Source of the DNA: Microbacterium esteraromaticum
GTDB lineage: Bacteria; Actinomycetota; Actinomycetes; Actinomycetales; Microbacteriaceae
Assembly: GCF_028747645.1 (NCBI RefSeq)
Contig: NZ_CP118100.1
Coordinates: forward strand, 2,604,001 to 2,668,000
DNA: 64,000 bases
Direction of reading: 5' to 3'
Shown: positions 36,896-45,367 of the stretch, in pieces
Numbering within the stretch: the stretch's first letter is position 1
Layout: every line of letters begins with the position of its first letter
Notes under the pieces: generated by a model
What the model saw: only the letters and a program-made list of their open reading frames with translations
Databases searched by the model: none
Told to the model about the DNA's origin: nothing
Translations under genes and position numbers: made by a program

Positions 36896-38395
36896 ATGGA
36901 CACGTCGCTTCTGATCATCGTCGTCGCGCTGCTGGCAGCGGCTCTCGCGGGCGCGCTGGGATTCCTGCTGGGAACGCAGCGCGGGCGCTCCTCCGATGCC
37001 GCACAGCACGCCGAAGCGGCGGCGGCCGGCCTGCGGATCGAGTCCCTGGAGCGCGACGCCGTGGCGTTGCGCGCCGAGACCGCATCGCGTGTGCACGAAG
37101 AGCGCGGTCTGGCGGAGCGCCGGGTGGCCGAGGCGCGGGCGCTCGGCGAGAAGGCGGTGGCGGATGCCCGTGCCGAGGCCCACGCGCGGCTCGAGCACGA
37201 ACGCGCCGAGCACGCCCGGCGCCTGGACGAGCTGCGGTCGGATCAGAAGCGTCTCGCCGACGAGTTCGACGCCCTCAGCCGCCGCGCGCTGGAGCAGAAC
37301 ACGAAGGTGTTCCTGCAGCAGGCCGAGGAGCGCCTCAAGCGCAGCCAGAGCGAGGGCGCGGCCGAACTGCAGAAGCGGCAGGACGCCGTGCAGCAGCTGA
37401 TCGAGCCGATTCAGAAGACCCTCGATACGGTCAAGACCGAGATGACGACGGCCGAGAAGTCGCGTCTCGAGGCGAACGCCGCCCTGGCCGAACAGCTGCA
37501 GTTCATGCGTCAGTCGTCCGAGACGCTGGGGTCCGAGACGCGCAAGCTGGTCAGCGCGCTGCGCGCCCCGCAGGTGCGCGGCCGCTGGGGCGAGCTGCAG
37601 TTGCGGCGGGTGGTCGAGGCATCGGGCATGGTCAACCACGTCGACTTCGACGAGCAGCCGCATCACAGTACCGATGAGGGCGCGCTGCGTCCCGATCTGG
37701 TCGTGCATCTCGCCGGCGACAAGCGCGTCGTGGTCGATTCGAAGGTGGCCTTCAACGGCTATCTCGAGGCGATGGAGGCCACCGACGACACCGTCCGCAC
37801 GCAGCGACTGCAGGCGCACGCGCGACACCTGAAGAAGCACATCGACGATCTGGGTACCAAGGAGTACTGGGATGTGGTGGCCGGCTCCCCCGAGTTCGTG
37901 GTGATGTTCGTACCGGCCGAGCCGTTTCTCGCCGCCGCACTGGATCAGGACGCGACGCTCTACGAGTACGCGTTCGAGCGCAACGTCGTCATCGCGACCC
38001 CATCGACTCTGATCGCGCTGCTGCGCACGGTCGGCCACGCATGGCGCCAGGATCAGCTGGCGCAGGAGGCGCAGCAGATCTTCACCGTCGGCAAGGAACT
38101 GCACAAGCGGCTGGGCACGCTGGGCGGGCACCTCGCCAAGCTGGGCCGGAGCCTGAACTCGACCGTCGATGCGTACAACCGGTTCGCCGGTTCGCTCGAC
38201 CGCAACGTGGTCACCCAGGCGCGCCGGTTCAGCGCCCTGCAGGGGCTCGATGATGTGCTCGCCGACGCCTCGCCGGTCGAGGCCCTCGCGACCGCACCGC
38301 AGAAGAGCGACCTCTACGAGCTCGAAGAAGCAGAGCCCGACGCCGAGCGGTACGCCAGCGCTGATGTGGGCGAGGTCACCCAGCGGCTGGAGTGA
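36896..38395 (+). CDS. rmuC: DNA recombination protein RmuC
   Basis: A 499-residue RmuC-family protein. It has an N-terminal membrane anchor (SLLIIVVALLAAALAGALGF), a long coiled coil rich in Glu, Arg and Ala (about 40-210), then the nuclease-like RmuC domain with PQVRGRWGELQLRRVVE and DLVVHLAGDKRVVVDSKV. In E. coli it limits inversions at short inverted repeats, which is interesting in a genome with many palindromes. CACAAT (36883-36888) ends 7 nt before the ATG. It converges with menD. Confidence 0.93.
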   Translation: MDTSLLIIVVALLAAALAGALGFLLGTQRGRSSDAAQHAEAAAAGLRIESLERDAVALRAETASRVHEERGLAERRVAEARALGEKAVADARAEAHARLEHERAEHARRLDELRSDQKRLADEFDALSRRALEQNTKVFLQQAEERLKRSQSEGAAELQKRQDAVQQLIEPIQKTLDTVKTEMTTAEKSRLEANAALAEQLQFMRQSSETLGSETRKLVSALRAPQVRGRWGELQLRRVVEASGMVNHVDFDEQPHHSTDEGALRPDLVVHLAGDKRVVVDSKVAFNGYLEAMEATDDTVRTQRLQAHARHLKKHIDDLGTKEYWDVVAGSPEFVVMFVPAEPFLAAALDQDATLYEYAFERNVVIATPSTLIALLRTVGHAWRQDQLAQEAQQIFTVGKELHKRLGTLGGHLAKLGRSLNSTVDAYNRFAGSLDRNVVTQARRFSALQGLDDVLADASPVEALATAPQKSDLYELEEAEPDAERYASADVGEVTQRLE

Positions 38396-38405
38396 GCGTC
38401 AGACG

Positions 38406-40193
38406 TCAGCGTTTCAGAGGGATCTCGATGATCTGCGGACCGTCGATCGGAGAGGTCAGCGCCTGGTCCAGTGACGACCGGGTGTCGATCCGCGAGAACT
38501 GCCAGCCATAGGCCTCGGCGAGCGCCGCCAGGTTTGCGGCGTGCGGCGTGTAGAACGCTCGGTCCAGGTCGGCCGCTGGTGCGGTGCCGGCGACCTCGAG
38601 GGCGTCGAAGATCGTTCCGCCGCCGTCATTGCCGACGATCACCTGAATGCGCGGTGCCGGTTCATCCTCGGGCAGCAGCAGTGCGCCGACGTCGTGCAAG
38701 AACGACAGGTCGCCCAGCAGCACGCGGGTCGTCCCCGGCGATCCCTCGGCCTGGCTCGCCAGCGCGATTCCGATTCCCGTTGCGATGGTCCCGTCGATAC
38801 CCGCCAGGCCACGGTTGGCGTGCACCGGCACTTTCTTGCCGCCCAGCACCCGGTCGGCGACCCGCACCAGGCGCGACGACCCGAACACCAGCCGATCATG
38901 CGGCCAGGTCGCCCGCCAGACGGCATCCACCAGCATCTCGCGATCGACCCGGGCGCGTACGGCGTCCAACTCCGCGCGCACGGCTCCCAGCCGCGTGGCC
39001 TTGTCGTCGGACGACAGCCCGTCGTGGTCCGGTGCGGGCGCGCTGAGGTCGACCATGCGCGCCTGCGAGGCCGTCATCCATGCACCCAACCACTCTCGAT
39101 CGACCGCGCCGGGTGCCACATCGACGGAATCCAGCGCTGTTGTGCGCCCGTTCAGATCGAGCGCCTCTCCCCCGCACCGCACCGCGAGCACCTCGACGTC
39201 CTCCCGCGCCAACAGCGCCGCGACCTCGCGGCTCAGCGTCGGATGCCCGAGCACCACGACCCGTTCGATGCGGCCGCCGAGTGCGGCCTCGCCGAGCAGT
39301 TCGCGATAGCCGTGCACGAGCAGGCGTCCGAATCGTGCACCGCTGACGATCTCGGCGATGAGCGGCCAGCCGCCGTTGTGGGCGAGCTCTTCAGCATCCG
39401 CCCCGGCATCCGCGCCCGCGATCACGACCGTGCGCGGACCGCGCGGCAGCACGAGCGGTTGCGCACGCGGCGGGGTCGGTGCGTCCGCGGGCGTGACGGC
39501 CGGAAGTTCGATCGTCGCCGACAGAGGCTCCCTCGTCGGCAGGTTCAGTTGCACCGGGCCACGGACGCCGGGCAGTCCTTCGCCGTCGCGTCCGAGAGCC
39601 GCGCGCACGGCACGGACGCCGAGCCCCGTCCATGCGGTGGGAACTCCCAGGCCGATCGTGCTCTGCTCGGCGCGCCCGGGCTCAACACGCCGGTCTGCAC
39701 CGGTTTCGTCTGAGATTTCCGACACAGAATCGGTGATTCCTGACACAGAATCGGTGGTCGCCGTGTCCGCAGGCACAGGCGCGTCGATCAGCAGACGCGT
39801 GAACGCTCCGAAGATCCCGGGCTGCACGGTCGCCTGGTTGGCACCGATACCACGCAACTCGGGCGGACGGTCGGCGGTCAGCAGCAGTAGCGGCACGCCG
39901 GCATGGAAGGCCTCCATCACCGCGGGAAGCAGGTTGCCCGCGGCCGTTCCCGAGGTGCACAGCACCGCCGCGGGCACGCCCGTCTCGCGCGCCATGCCGA
40001 GCGCCGTGAACCCGGCGACACGCTCGTCGATGCGCACGTGCACCCGCAGAACGCCCGCTCGGGCGTAGCCGACCGCCGCGAGAGCGATCGATTGAGAACG
40101 CGAGCCGGGCGCGAGCACCAGATCGCGCACACCATGACGGATCAGCTCGGCGAGCAGATCGGCCGCGGCGTCACTCGCCGGCGACGCGGTCAC
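38406..40193 (-). CDS. menD: SEPHCHC synthase (menaquinone), with an in-frame repeat insertion
   Basis: ThDP-dependent enzyme that joins 2-oxoglutarate to isochorismate. It has the N-terminal RDLVLAPGSRSQSIALAA and IDERVAGFTALG, and the ThDP motif GDLSFLHDVGALLL with NDGGGTIFDALE. At 595 residues it contains an extra segment near residues 143-210. This begins with a repeated ITDSVS and is followed by a Gly/Arg-rich stretch absent from ordinary MenD proteins. The start overlaps the PLDc_N gene by 4 bases. Confidence 0.93.
   Translation of the reverse strand: MTASPASDAAADLLAELIRHGVRDLVLAPGSRSQSIALAAVGYARAGVLRVHVRIDERVAGFTALGMARETGVPAAVLCTSGTAAGNLLPAVMEAFHAGVPLLLLTADRPPELRGIGANQATVQPGIFGAFTRLLIDAPVPADTATTDSVSGITDSVSEISDETGADRRVEPGRAEQSTIGLGVPTAWTGLGVRAVRAALGRDGEGLPGVRGPVQLNLPTREPLSATIELPAVTPADAPTPPRAQPLVLPRGPRTVVIAGADAGADAEELAHNGGWPLIAEIVSGARFGRLLVHGYRELLGEAALGGRIERVVVLGHPTLSREVAALLAREDVEVLAVRCGGEALDLNGRTTALDSVDVAPGAVDREWLGAWMTASQARMVDLSAPAPDHDGLSSDDKATRLGAVRAELDAVRARVDREMLVDAVWRATWPHDRLVFGSSRLVRVADRVLGGKKVPVHANRGLAGIDGTIATGIGIALASQAEGSPGTTRVLLGDLSFLHDVGALLLPEDEPAPRIQVIVGNDGGGTIFDALEVAGTAPAADLDRAFYTPHAANLAALAEAYGWQFSRIDTRSSLDQALTSPIDGPQIIEIPLKR
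39714..39755. repeat. Tandem 21-bp repeat inside menD
   Basis: Two adjacent 21-bp units, GATTTCCGACACAGAATCGG+T and GATTCCTGACACAGAATCGG+T, differ at only two positions and encode TDSVSEI / TDSVSGI in menD. The units are less GC-rich than the gene around them. The repeat length keeps the frame, so copy number could vary without loss of function. Confidence 0.85.
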
Positions 40194-40558
40194 GACCGCG
40201 GATCCGCACCGTCGGTCTCGTCATCGAGGCGCGCGAGCTCTTCCTCAAGCTGGCGGATGCGCTCGTCTTGTTCCATCTGGCGGATGCGCTCATCTTGCTC
40301 GGCCGTGCTCATGCGCCGCAGCGCCTCGGGATCGTCGTCGGGGTGCAGCGAGAGAGTGGTGCGGGTGTCGCCCTGACGGCGACGTCCGAGCGCGAACCAC
40401 AGGATGCCGCCGAGCACCGGCAGCAGCACCACGATCAGTACCCAGATGCCCTTGGAGACGCCACGGTGACGGTCGGCCGGTTGCACGGACACGTCGACGA
40501 TGCTGAACACCCAGAAGATGACAGCAAGGAAACCGCCGACGATCAGAGCACGAGCCAT
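40190..40558 (-). CDS. PLDc_N-domain membrane protein with a 9-residue repeat
   Basis: A 122-residue protein with two membrane segments (about 5-22 and 38-57) in the PLDc_N pattern (VSKGIWVLIVVLLPVLGGIL), as found at the start of cardiolipin-synthase-like proteins but without the phosphodiesterase domain. The cytosolic tail has the repeat EQDERIRQM-EQDERIRQL (coding bases 40247-40300, 27-bp units). TACACT (40565-40570) ends 6 nt before the ATG, so this gene opens the operon that continues into menD. Confidence 0.85.
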   Translation of the reverse strand: MARALIVGGFLAVIFWVFSIVDVSVQPADRHRGVSKGIWVLIVVLLPVLGGILWFALGRRRQGDTRTTLSLHPDDDPEALRRMSTAEQDERIRQMEQDERIRQLEEELARLDDETDGADPRS

Positions 40559-40645
40559 ATCCCCAGTGTAGGTCGCCTACGCGGCGGCGGCACGGCGAAT
40601 GCCCGCGCTCAGCCACCACCTAAGCCCGAATCGTAGACTGGGGCG

Positions 40646-40900
40646 GTGAAGTTGCCACCTCTCCTCGTTTACACCGTGCTGCGGCTGCTGGCGTTCATCG
40701 TGCCGCTCGCGATCATGTGGCTCTTCTTCCCGATCTTCCGGGAGTTCTGGTGGCTGGCCGCGCTGTTCTCGGCGCTGATCGGCATGAGCATCTCGTTGCT
40801 GTTCCTGCGCGCGCCGCTGTCGAACGCGTCCCGCCAGATCTATGAGAAGCGCAACCGCGCGACGTCCGACGAAGACGTAGAGGACGCCGCTTCGGACTGA
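40646..40900 (+). CDS. DUF4229-family small membrane protein
   Basis: An 84-residue two-helix membrane protein (MKLPPLLVYTVLRLLAFIVP and FWWLAALFSALIGMSISLLF) with an acidic C-terminal tail. The first helix is typical of DUF4229, found next to men genes in many actinobacteria. The GTG start at 40646 stands 6 nt after TAGACT (40634-40639), a clear leaderless start. Function unknown; the neighbours suggest a link with membrane quinone metabolism. Confidence 0.82.
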   Translation: MKLPPLLVYTVLRLLAFIVPLAIMWLFFPIFREFWWLAALFSALIGMSISLLFLRAPLSNASRQIYEKRNRATSDEDVEDAASD

Positions 40901-40917
40901 TCTGAGCCGCAGGCTGG

Positions 40918-41715
40918 TCAGAGCGTCAGCGCGACCAGCGTGATGTCGTCGTGAGGCTTGGTGAAGACTCGCACGGGCGCGCCCGCCTCTGCCGCGCGGA
41001 TCTCGTCGGCGATCTCGCCCAACCGCTCCTGCACCGCCAGCTCGGCGAAGCGCTCGATCGAGTGCGCCGCCAGCCATTGATAGCCGCGGGTGCCGCCGTC
41101 GGATGCCGCCACTATCGCACGCAGATCCGCCACGGGCGTCCGCCCGGTGAGGGCGTGTCGGGCGGCGCCGGGATCAGTGTGCGCGCACCAGAACCCGCCG
41201 TCGACGTTGCGCATCTGATCGAGCGCCCGGAAGCGCATCTCGGCGGGCGCCTCGGCGATTCCGGCCTGGGCCGCCAACTGCGCGGCGCGTCGGCGCACGG
41301 CGTCGTCGATGCGGGCATCCGTGATCTCGCGCACGCCGCCGTCGGCGGTGACCACGACGATCGACGCATCGCACAGCACCAGGTGCTCGATCTCATCGCC
41401 GGTGATCCGCCAGGCGGCGACGGTGGCGCTCGGCGACCCCAGGGCGAGGTCACACGTGTCGGCATGCGCCGCCGTCACTTCACCGATCGCGCCGGCGAGG
41501 GCATCCGTCATGCGGGTCGTGCGGTCCTCCAGTCGCACGCGGAACGCTTCGGCGAGCATTCTCGCGTACCACGCCACCGAATGCCCGCATCCGCGGCGGG
41601 ACGACTTCGGCAGACCGGCGCCGTCGACGACGACCGCGATCCCCTCGCCGAGTGCGCAGGCGTCCTCGCTCTCCCGCCCGGGCTGCGCGGGAAGCGCGAA
41701 TAGGACGGGTTCCAT
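40918..41715 (-). CDS. PP2C-family protein phosphatase
   Basis: A 265-residue metal-dependent serine/threonine phosphatase-like protein. Degenerate PP2C motifs are visible in order: GRESEDAC, VVVDGAG, a central ASDGG and the C-terminal HDDITLVALTL with the metal-binding aspartates. It begins 5 nt after the menA stop and is cotranscribed with it. No kinase partner is adjacent, so the target is unknown. Confidence 0.8.
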   Translation of the reverse strand: MEPVLFALPAQPGRESEDACALGEGIAVVVDGAGLPKSSRRGCGHSVAWYARMLAEAFRVRLEDRTTRMTDALAGAIGEVTAAHADTCDLALGSPSATVAAWRITGDEIEHLVLCDASIVVVTADGGVREITDARIDDAVRRRAAQLAAQAGIAEAPAEMRFRALDQMRNVDGGFWCAHTDPGAARHALTGRTPVADLRAIVAASDGGTRGYQWLAAHSIERFAELAVQERLGEIADEIRAAEAGAPVRVFTKPHDDITLVALTL

Positions 41716-41720
41716 GAGTA

Positions 41721-42689
41721 TCAGCCCACGAACGCCCAGTAGAGGAACCCGGCGTACGCGAGCGCCGTGAGCGAGGTCAGGCCCAAGGCGATGACCAGTT
41801 CGCGCGGCTGCCGGTACCACCAGACGATGACGATGGCCGGCACCCCGGCCAACAGGGCGAGCAGCGACAGCCAGGCGATCGGGTAGATCAGGGCGATCAT
41901 CGCCGCGATCCCGAAGGGCACCAGCACGAACAGCGTGAACAGCACCTGGGTGGCGCGCTTGCCGATCAGCACGGTGAGGGTGCGCTTGCCCACCCGACCG
42001 TCCTGCACGATGTCGCGCAGGTTGTTGGCCAGCAGCACGGCGCAGGCGAACAGTCCGGCGGCGATGGCTCCCAGCCAGGCCGGCAACGGCAGAGCGAAGG
42101 CCTGCACCCACGTGGTCCCCAGCGTGGCGACGAGGCCGAAGAAGACGAAGACGAACACCTCGCCCAGCGCGTTGTATCCGTAGGGGCGTTTGCCGCCCGT
42201 GTAGAACCAGGCCGCGACGATACAGGCGGCGCCGACGGCGAGCATCCACCACTGCTGCGTGCGGATGACGATGGCGAGTCCGGCGAGGGCGGCGAGCGCG
42301 AAGAACACCAGCGCGACGGTGAGCACCCGTTTGGCGGGTACACGCCCCGAGGCGGTGAGGCGGGCGGGACCGACGCGTTCGCTGTCGGTGCCGCGGATGC
42401 CGTCGCTGTAGTCGTTGGCGAAGTTGACGCCGATCTGCAGCAGGAGGGCGACGGCGAGGCAGAACAGCGCGATCACCCAGTGCAGGTTGTGATCGATGGT
42501 CTGTGCGGCTCCTGTGCCGATGATGACGGGCGCGGCCGCGAGGGGCAGCGTGCGCAGCCGGGCGGCGCCGATCCAGTCCTTCACCGTCACCGGCGGGAGC
42601 TCCAGTACGGGCTGCTTGGCCGGGTTGCCGCTGGTGCGCGGCCGGTGCTGAGCGCGCTTCTTGCTGTTCTTCTTGGACTTTCCTGCCAC
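41721..42689 (-). CDS. menA: 1,4-dihydroxy-2-naphthoate polyprenyltransferase
   Basis: Integral membrane UbiA-family enzyme that attaches the polyprenyl tail to DHNA. The two Mg-diphosphate motifs are NFANDYSDGIRGTD and NNLRDIVQDG; about nine hydrophobic segments follow a basic, disordered N-terminal stretch. A leaderless start at GTG 42689 fits TAGGAT (42697-42702) at 7 nt; the ATG at 42698 would overlap that hexamer. The protein is then 322 residues. It is in an operon with the PP2C gene. Confidence 0.93.
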   Translation of the reverse strand: MAGKSKKNSKKRAQHRPRTSGNPAKQPVLELPPVTVKDWIGAARLRTLPLAAAPVIIGTGAAQTIDHNLHWVIALFCLAVALLLQIGVNFANDYSDGIRGTDSERVGPARLTASGRVPAKRVLTVALVFFALAALAGLAIVIRTQQWWMLAVGAACIVAAWFYTGGKRPYGYNALGEVFVFVFFGLVATLGTTWVQAFALPLPAWLGAIAAGLFACAVLLANNLRDIVQDGRVGKRTLTVLIGKRATQVLFTLFVLVPFGIAAMIALIYPIAWLSLLALLAGVPAIVIVWWYRQPRELVIALGLTSLTALAYAGFLYWAFVG

Positions 42690-42734
42690 GTTGGGCATCC
42701 TACTGGCCGTCGCGATGCCGGCCGGGGAAGCACG

Positions 42735-43187
42735 TCAGGTCGTGGCGGTCACGATCGGACGCCGCTCGTAGAAGGTCTGCAGCACGACCGTGGTGCGTGT
42801 GCTCACGTTCGCCGCCAGACGGATGTCGCGCACGAGCTGTTCCAGTGCACGCGGCGAGGCGACGCGCACGAAGAGCATGTAGGCGGCGTCGCCGGCGATG
42901 GAGTGGCACGCCTCGATCGCCGCGAGGTGTTCGAGCAGTTCCGGGGCGTTGTCGGGTTGGGCGGGGTCGAGAGGGGTGATCTCGATGAACGCCGACAGGG
43001 GCGCGCCGACTTGTTCGGGGTCGAGCACGGCCTGGTAGCCGGCGATCGCACCCCGCGCTTCGAGTCGCTTCAACCGCGACTGCACGGCTGAGGTCGACAG
43101 CCCGACCTCCTGGGATAGCTGCGCGAGCGTCGCGCGCCCGTCGAGCGAGACGGCGGCGAGAAGTGCGTGGTCGACAGCATCATCCAT
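42735..43187 (-). CDS. Lrp/AsnC-family transcriptional regulator
   Basis: A 150-residue regulator with an N-terminal winged helix (LAQLSQEVGLSTSAVQSRLK) and a C-terminal RAM/effector domain (VRVASPRALEQLVRDIRLAA). The ATG at 43187 stands 7 nt after TATTAT (43195-43200), so the message is leaderless. It is divergent from the DUF6421 gene, with a palindrome between them. Members usually sense amino acids. Confidence 0.92.
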   Translation of the reverse strand: MDDAVDHALLAAVSLDGRATLAQLSQEVGLSTSAVQSRLKRLEARGAIAGYQAVLDPEQVGAPLSAFIEITPLDPAQPDNAPELLEHLAAIEACHSIAGDAAYMLFVRVASPRALEQLVRDIRLAANVSTRTTVVLQTFYERRPIVTATT

Positions 43188-43221
43188 GAGTGGAATAATA
43201 GCGAACGAAACACGCAATCAC

Positions 43222-43234
43222 CGGAAAATTTCCG
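43222..43234. promoter_or_regulatory. Candidate Lrp-type operator
   Basis: CGGAAAATTTCCG is a perfect palindrome around a single central base, AT-rich in a GC-rich genome, between the divergent Lrp-family and DUF6421 genes. Its position about 25 nt before the DUF6421 start and 35 nt before the regulator start suits regulation of both. Confidence 0.5.
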
Positions 43235-43258
43235 TTGTCTACGCGATCGGAGGTTCAC

Positions 43259-44662
43259 ATGTCCATCATCACGCCGCACACGCAGGCCGTCATCGGAGAA
43301 CCCGAGGTCGTCGAGGACACCGCAGCGTGGCAGCAGCTCAAGGCCGCCGCGATCGCTCTGCGCACCCACCAGGTCAAGGACGGTTCGATCCCCGAGACCG
43401 GTGCGCACGATGAGGCGCGCGCGCTCGTCGGAACCATCATCGACAGCATCCGCACGCTCGCCCCGTCCTTCCCGCACGACGCGGCCTACCTCGAGGCGGC
43501 CGTGGTCGACTTCCAGCGCTGGGCCGATGAGGACTTCGGCGTGCCCGACTTCCTCGACTCGCTCGTGGCGTTCCAGCCCCAGCAGAACCGGGTCGACGGC
43601 ATCCGCCACCTCGTGATCTTCCCGATGTACACGCAGAACGGCTCCAGCGACCGCCTCGTCGAGGCGCTCATCGTCGAGACCATCTGGCCCGAGTTCATCG
43701 CCGAGCTCGAAGCAGGCGACTACGGCAACAAGCTGTTCGTGTCGCTGCGCCTGATCGACTTCACCCCCGGGTACGACACCAACTCGGCCGTGCTCTTCCC
43801 CGAGACGGTCGCGATGCGCGAGATCCCGCCGTTCACGTGGGGCGCGATCTTCCAGGACCGCGAGGCGGCGCGGTACCGCCGCGTCGTGCGCGCGGCATCG
43901 CAGATCACCAAGCTCGAGCTGCCCGAGGCCGCGGCGCGGATGCTGGATGACCAGCAGCTCACCGAGAAGACGTTCGTGATGTGGGACATCATCCACGACC
44001 GCACCCACATGCGCGGCGACCTGCCGTTCGACCCGTTCATGATCAAGCAGCGCATGCCGTACTTCCTGTACTCGCTCGAAGAGCTGCGGTGCGATCTGAC
44101 CGCGTTCCGCGAGTCGGTGAAGATCCAGAAGTCGCTTGCCGAGCGCACCGATGCCCTGTCGGACGCCGAGCAGGAGATGCTCGAGCACGCCGGCCTCGTG
44201 CAGTACGCCGTGATCTTCGACCGCATCTTCCGCTTCGCGATCACCGGTTCGCGCCTGCGCAACTATGACGGCCTCGGTGGACAGCTGCTGTTCGCCTGGC
44301 TGCACCAGCGCGGTGTGCTGCACTGGACCGACACCCAGCTCGCCTTCGACTGGGAACGCGTGCCCGAGGCTGTCGTCGCGCTCGGAGACGCGATCGACGA
44401 CCTGTACTGGCGCTCGATCGACCGGCCGAAGACCGCCCACTGGCTGGCCGCGTACGAGCTGGTGCGCTCCACGCTCGAACCGCACCCGGCCTCGGTGTGG
44501 GCGCGCGGGCTCTCGGATGAGGTGCTCGCCGGGCCGCCGAAGGGGTTCACCGACGCAGTGCTGGACGACGAGTTCCCGCTGTCGATGTTCTTCGAGGCGC
44601 TCGACAAGAAGATGAAGCCGGTCATCGAATCGACGGTCGGCATCCGCGGCACCGACAACTGA
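43259..44662 (+). CDS. DUF6421-family protein of unknown function
   Basis: A 467-residue cytosolic protein without membrane segments. Recognisable stretches include the RHLVIFPMYTQNG segment, VMWDIIHDRTHMRGDLPFDP and LRNYDGLGGQLLFAWLHQRG. The HDRTHMRGDLPFD run with its histidines and acids could be a metal site, but no known catalytic family was identified. GGAGG stands 6 nt before the ATG. The same three genes (Lrp-type regulator, this gene, a short-chain dehydrogenase) appear together in related genomes as far as I recall, suggesting one pathway controlled by an amino-acid-type signal. Confidence 0.8.
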   Translation: MSIITPHTQAVIGEPEVVEDTAAWQQLKAAAIALRTHQVKDGSIPETGAHDEARALVGTIIDSIRTLAPSFPHDAAYLEAAVVDFQRWADEDFGVPDFLDSLVAFQPQQNRVDGIRHLVIFPMYTQNGSSDRLVEALIVETIWPEFIAELEAGDYGNKLFVSLRLIDFTPGYDTNSAVLFPETVAMREIPPFTWGAIFQDREAARYRRVVRAASQITKLELPEAAARMLDDQQLTEKTFVMWDIIHDRTHMRGDLPFDPFMIKQRMPYFLYSLEELRCDLTAFRESVKIQKSLAERTDALSDAEQEMLEHAGLVQYAVIFDRIFRFAITGSRLRNYDGLGGQLLFAWLHQRGVLHWTDTQLAFDWERVPEAVVALGDAIDDLYWRSIDRPKTAHWLAAYELVRSTLEPHPASVWARGLSDEVLAGPPKGFTDAVLDDEFPLSMFFEALDKKMKPVIESTVGIRGTDN

Positions 44663-44685
44663 TCCAGAGAGACCCGAGGGCCGCC

Positions 44686-45330
44686 ATGAGCATCGCTGGA
44701 CGCACGATCGTCCTGGCCGGCGCGACCAGCGCCGCCGGACAGACGGTCGCTGAGGCACTGATCGCGGCCGGCGCGCACGTGGTGGCCACGGGCCGCTCGG
44801 TCGAGCGCCTGGCACCGCTGGCCGCGGCCGGCGCGCAGGTGGAGGTGTCGGATGCCACCGATCTGAGCGACATGGCCGCACTCGCCACGCGTCTCGGTCG
44901 CGTCGACGGGGTCATCCCGTTGGTCGGCGGATGGCGCGGCGGCGGTGGTCTTGCGGGGCAGAGCGACGAGGACTTCGTCGCTCTGCTCCCTGCTCTGCAC
45001 GCGGTGCGGGCGACCAGCCGCGCGTTCGACGCGGCACTGCAGGCGTCGGATGCCGGACGCTTCGCCGTCGTGTCGTCGACGGCCGTGGAGCGACCGCTGG
45101 CGGGCGGCGCGAACTACGCCGCCGTGAAGTCGGCGACCGAGGCCTGGACGCGCGCTGTGGCGCACGGCTTCGCGAAGGCCGCCCGCGACGGCGAGCGACC
45201 TCTGGCTGCCGCCTCGGTCGTATTCCGCGCCAAGGGGGCGCTTGATCCGGACGCGCTGGCGCGCGCCGCGGTCGATTTGTGGGATTCGGATGCCACCGAC
45301 CTGAACGACCGGATGCTCCCCCTGGGGTGA
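44686..45330 (+). CDS. Short-chain dehydrogenase/reductase family protein
   Basis: A 214-residue Rossmann-fold protein. The cofactor loop is GATSAAGQ near residue 12, a variant of TGxxxGxG, and the active-site pair YAAVK is near residue 144 after a serine-rich strand (AVVSSTAV). It starts 23 nt after the DUF6421 stop and is surely cotranscribed. The substrate is unknown; a role with the DUF6421 protein is inferred from context. Confidence 0.85.
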   Translation: MSIAGRTIVLAGATSAAGQTVAEALIAAGAHVVATGRSVERLAPLAAAGAQVEVSDATDLSDMAALATRLGRVDGVIPLVGGWRGGGGLAGQSDEDFVALLPALHAVRATSRAFDAALQASDAGRFAVVSSTAVERPLAGGANYAAVKSATEAWTRAVAHGFAKAARDGERPLAAASVVFRAKGALDPDALARAAVDLWDSDATDLNDRMLPLG

Positions 45331-45367
45331 GCGCGGCGCCGGGTCGGCAGCGCCCCGGTCGCGGACG

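Noticed and set aside
40247..40300. Repeats in the PLDc_N and menD genes as a CRISPR array
   Set aside because: Only two adjacent units each, no spacers, in-frame coding and no cas genes.
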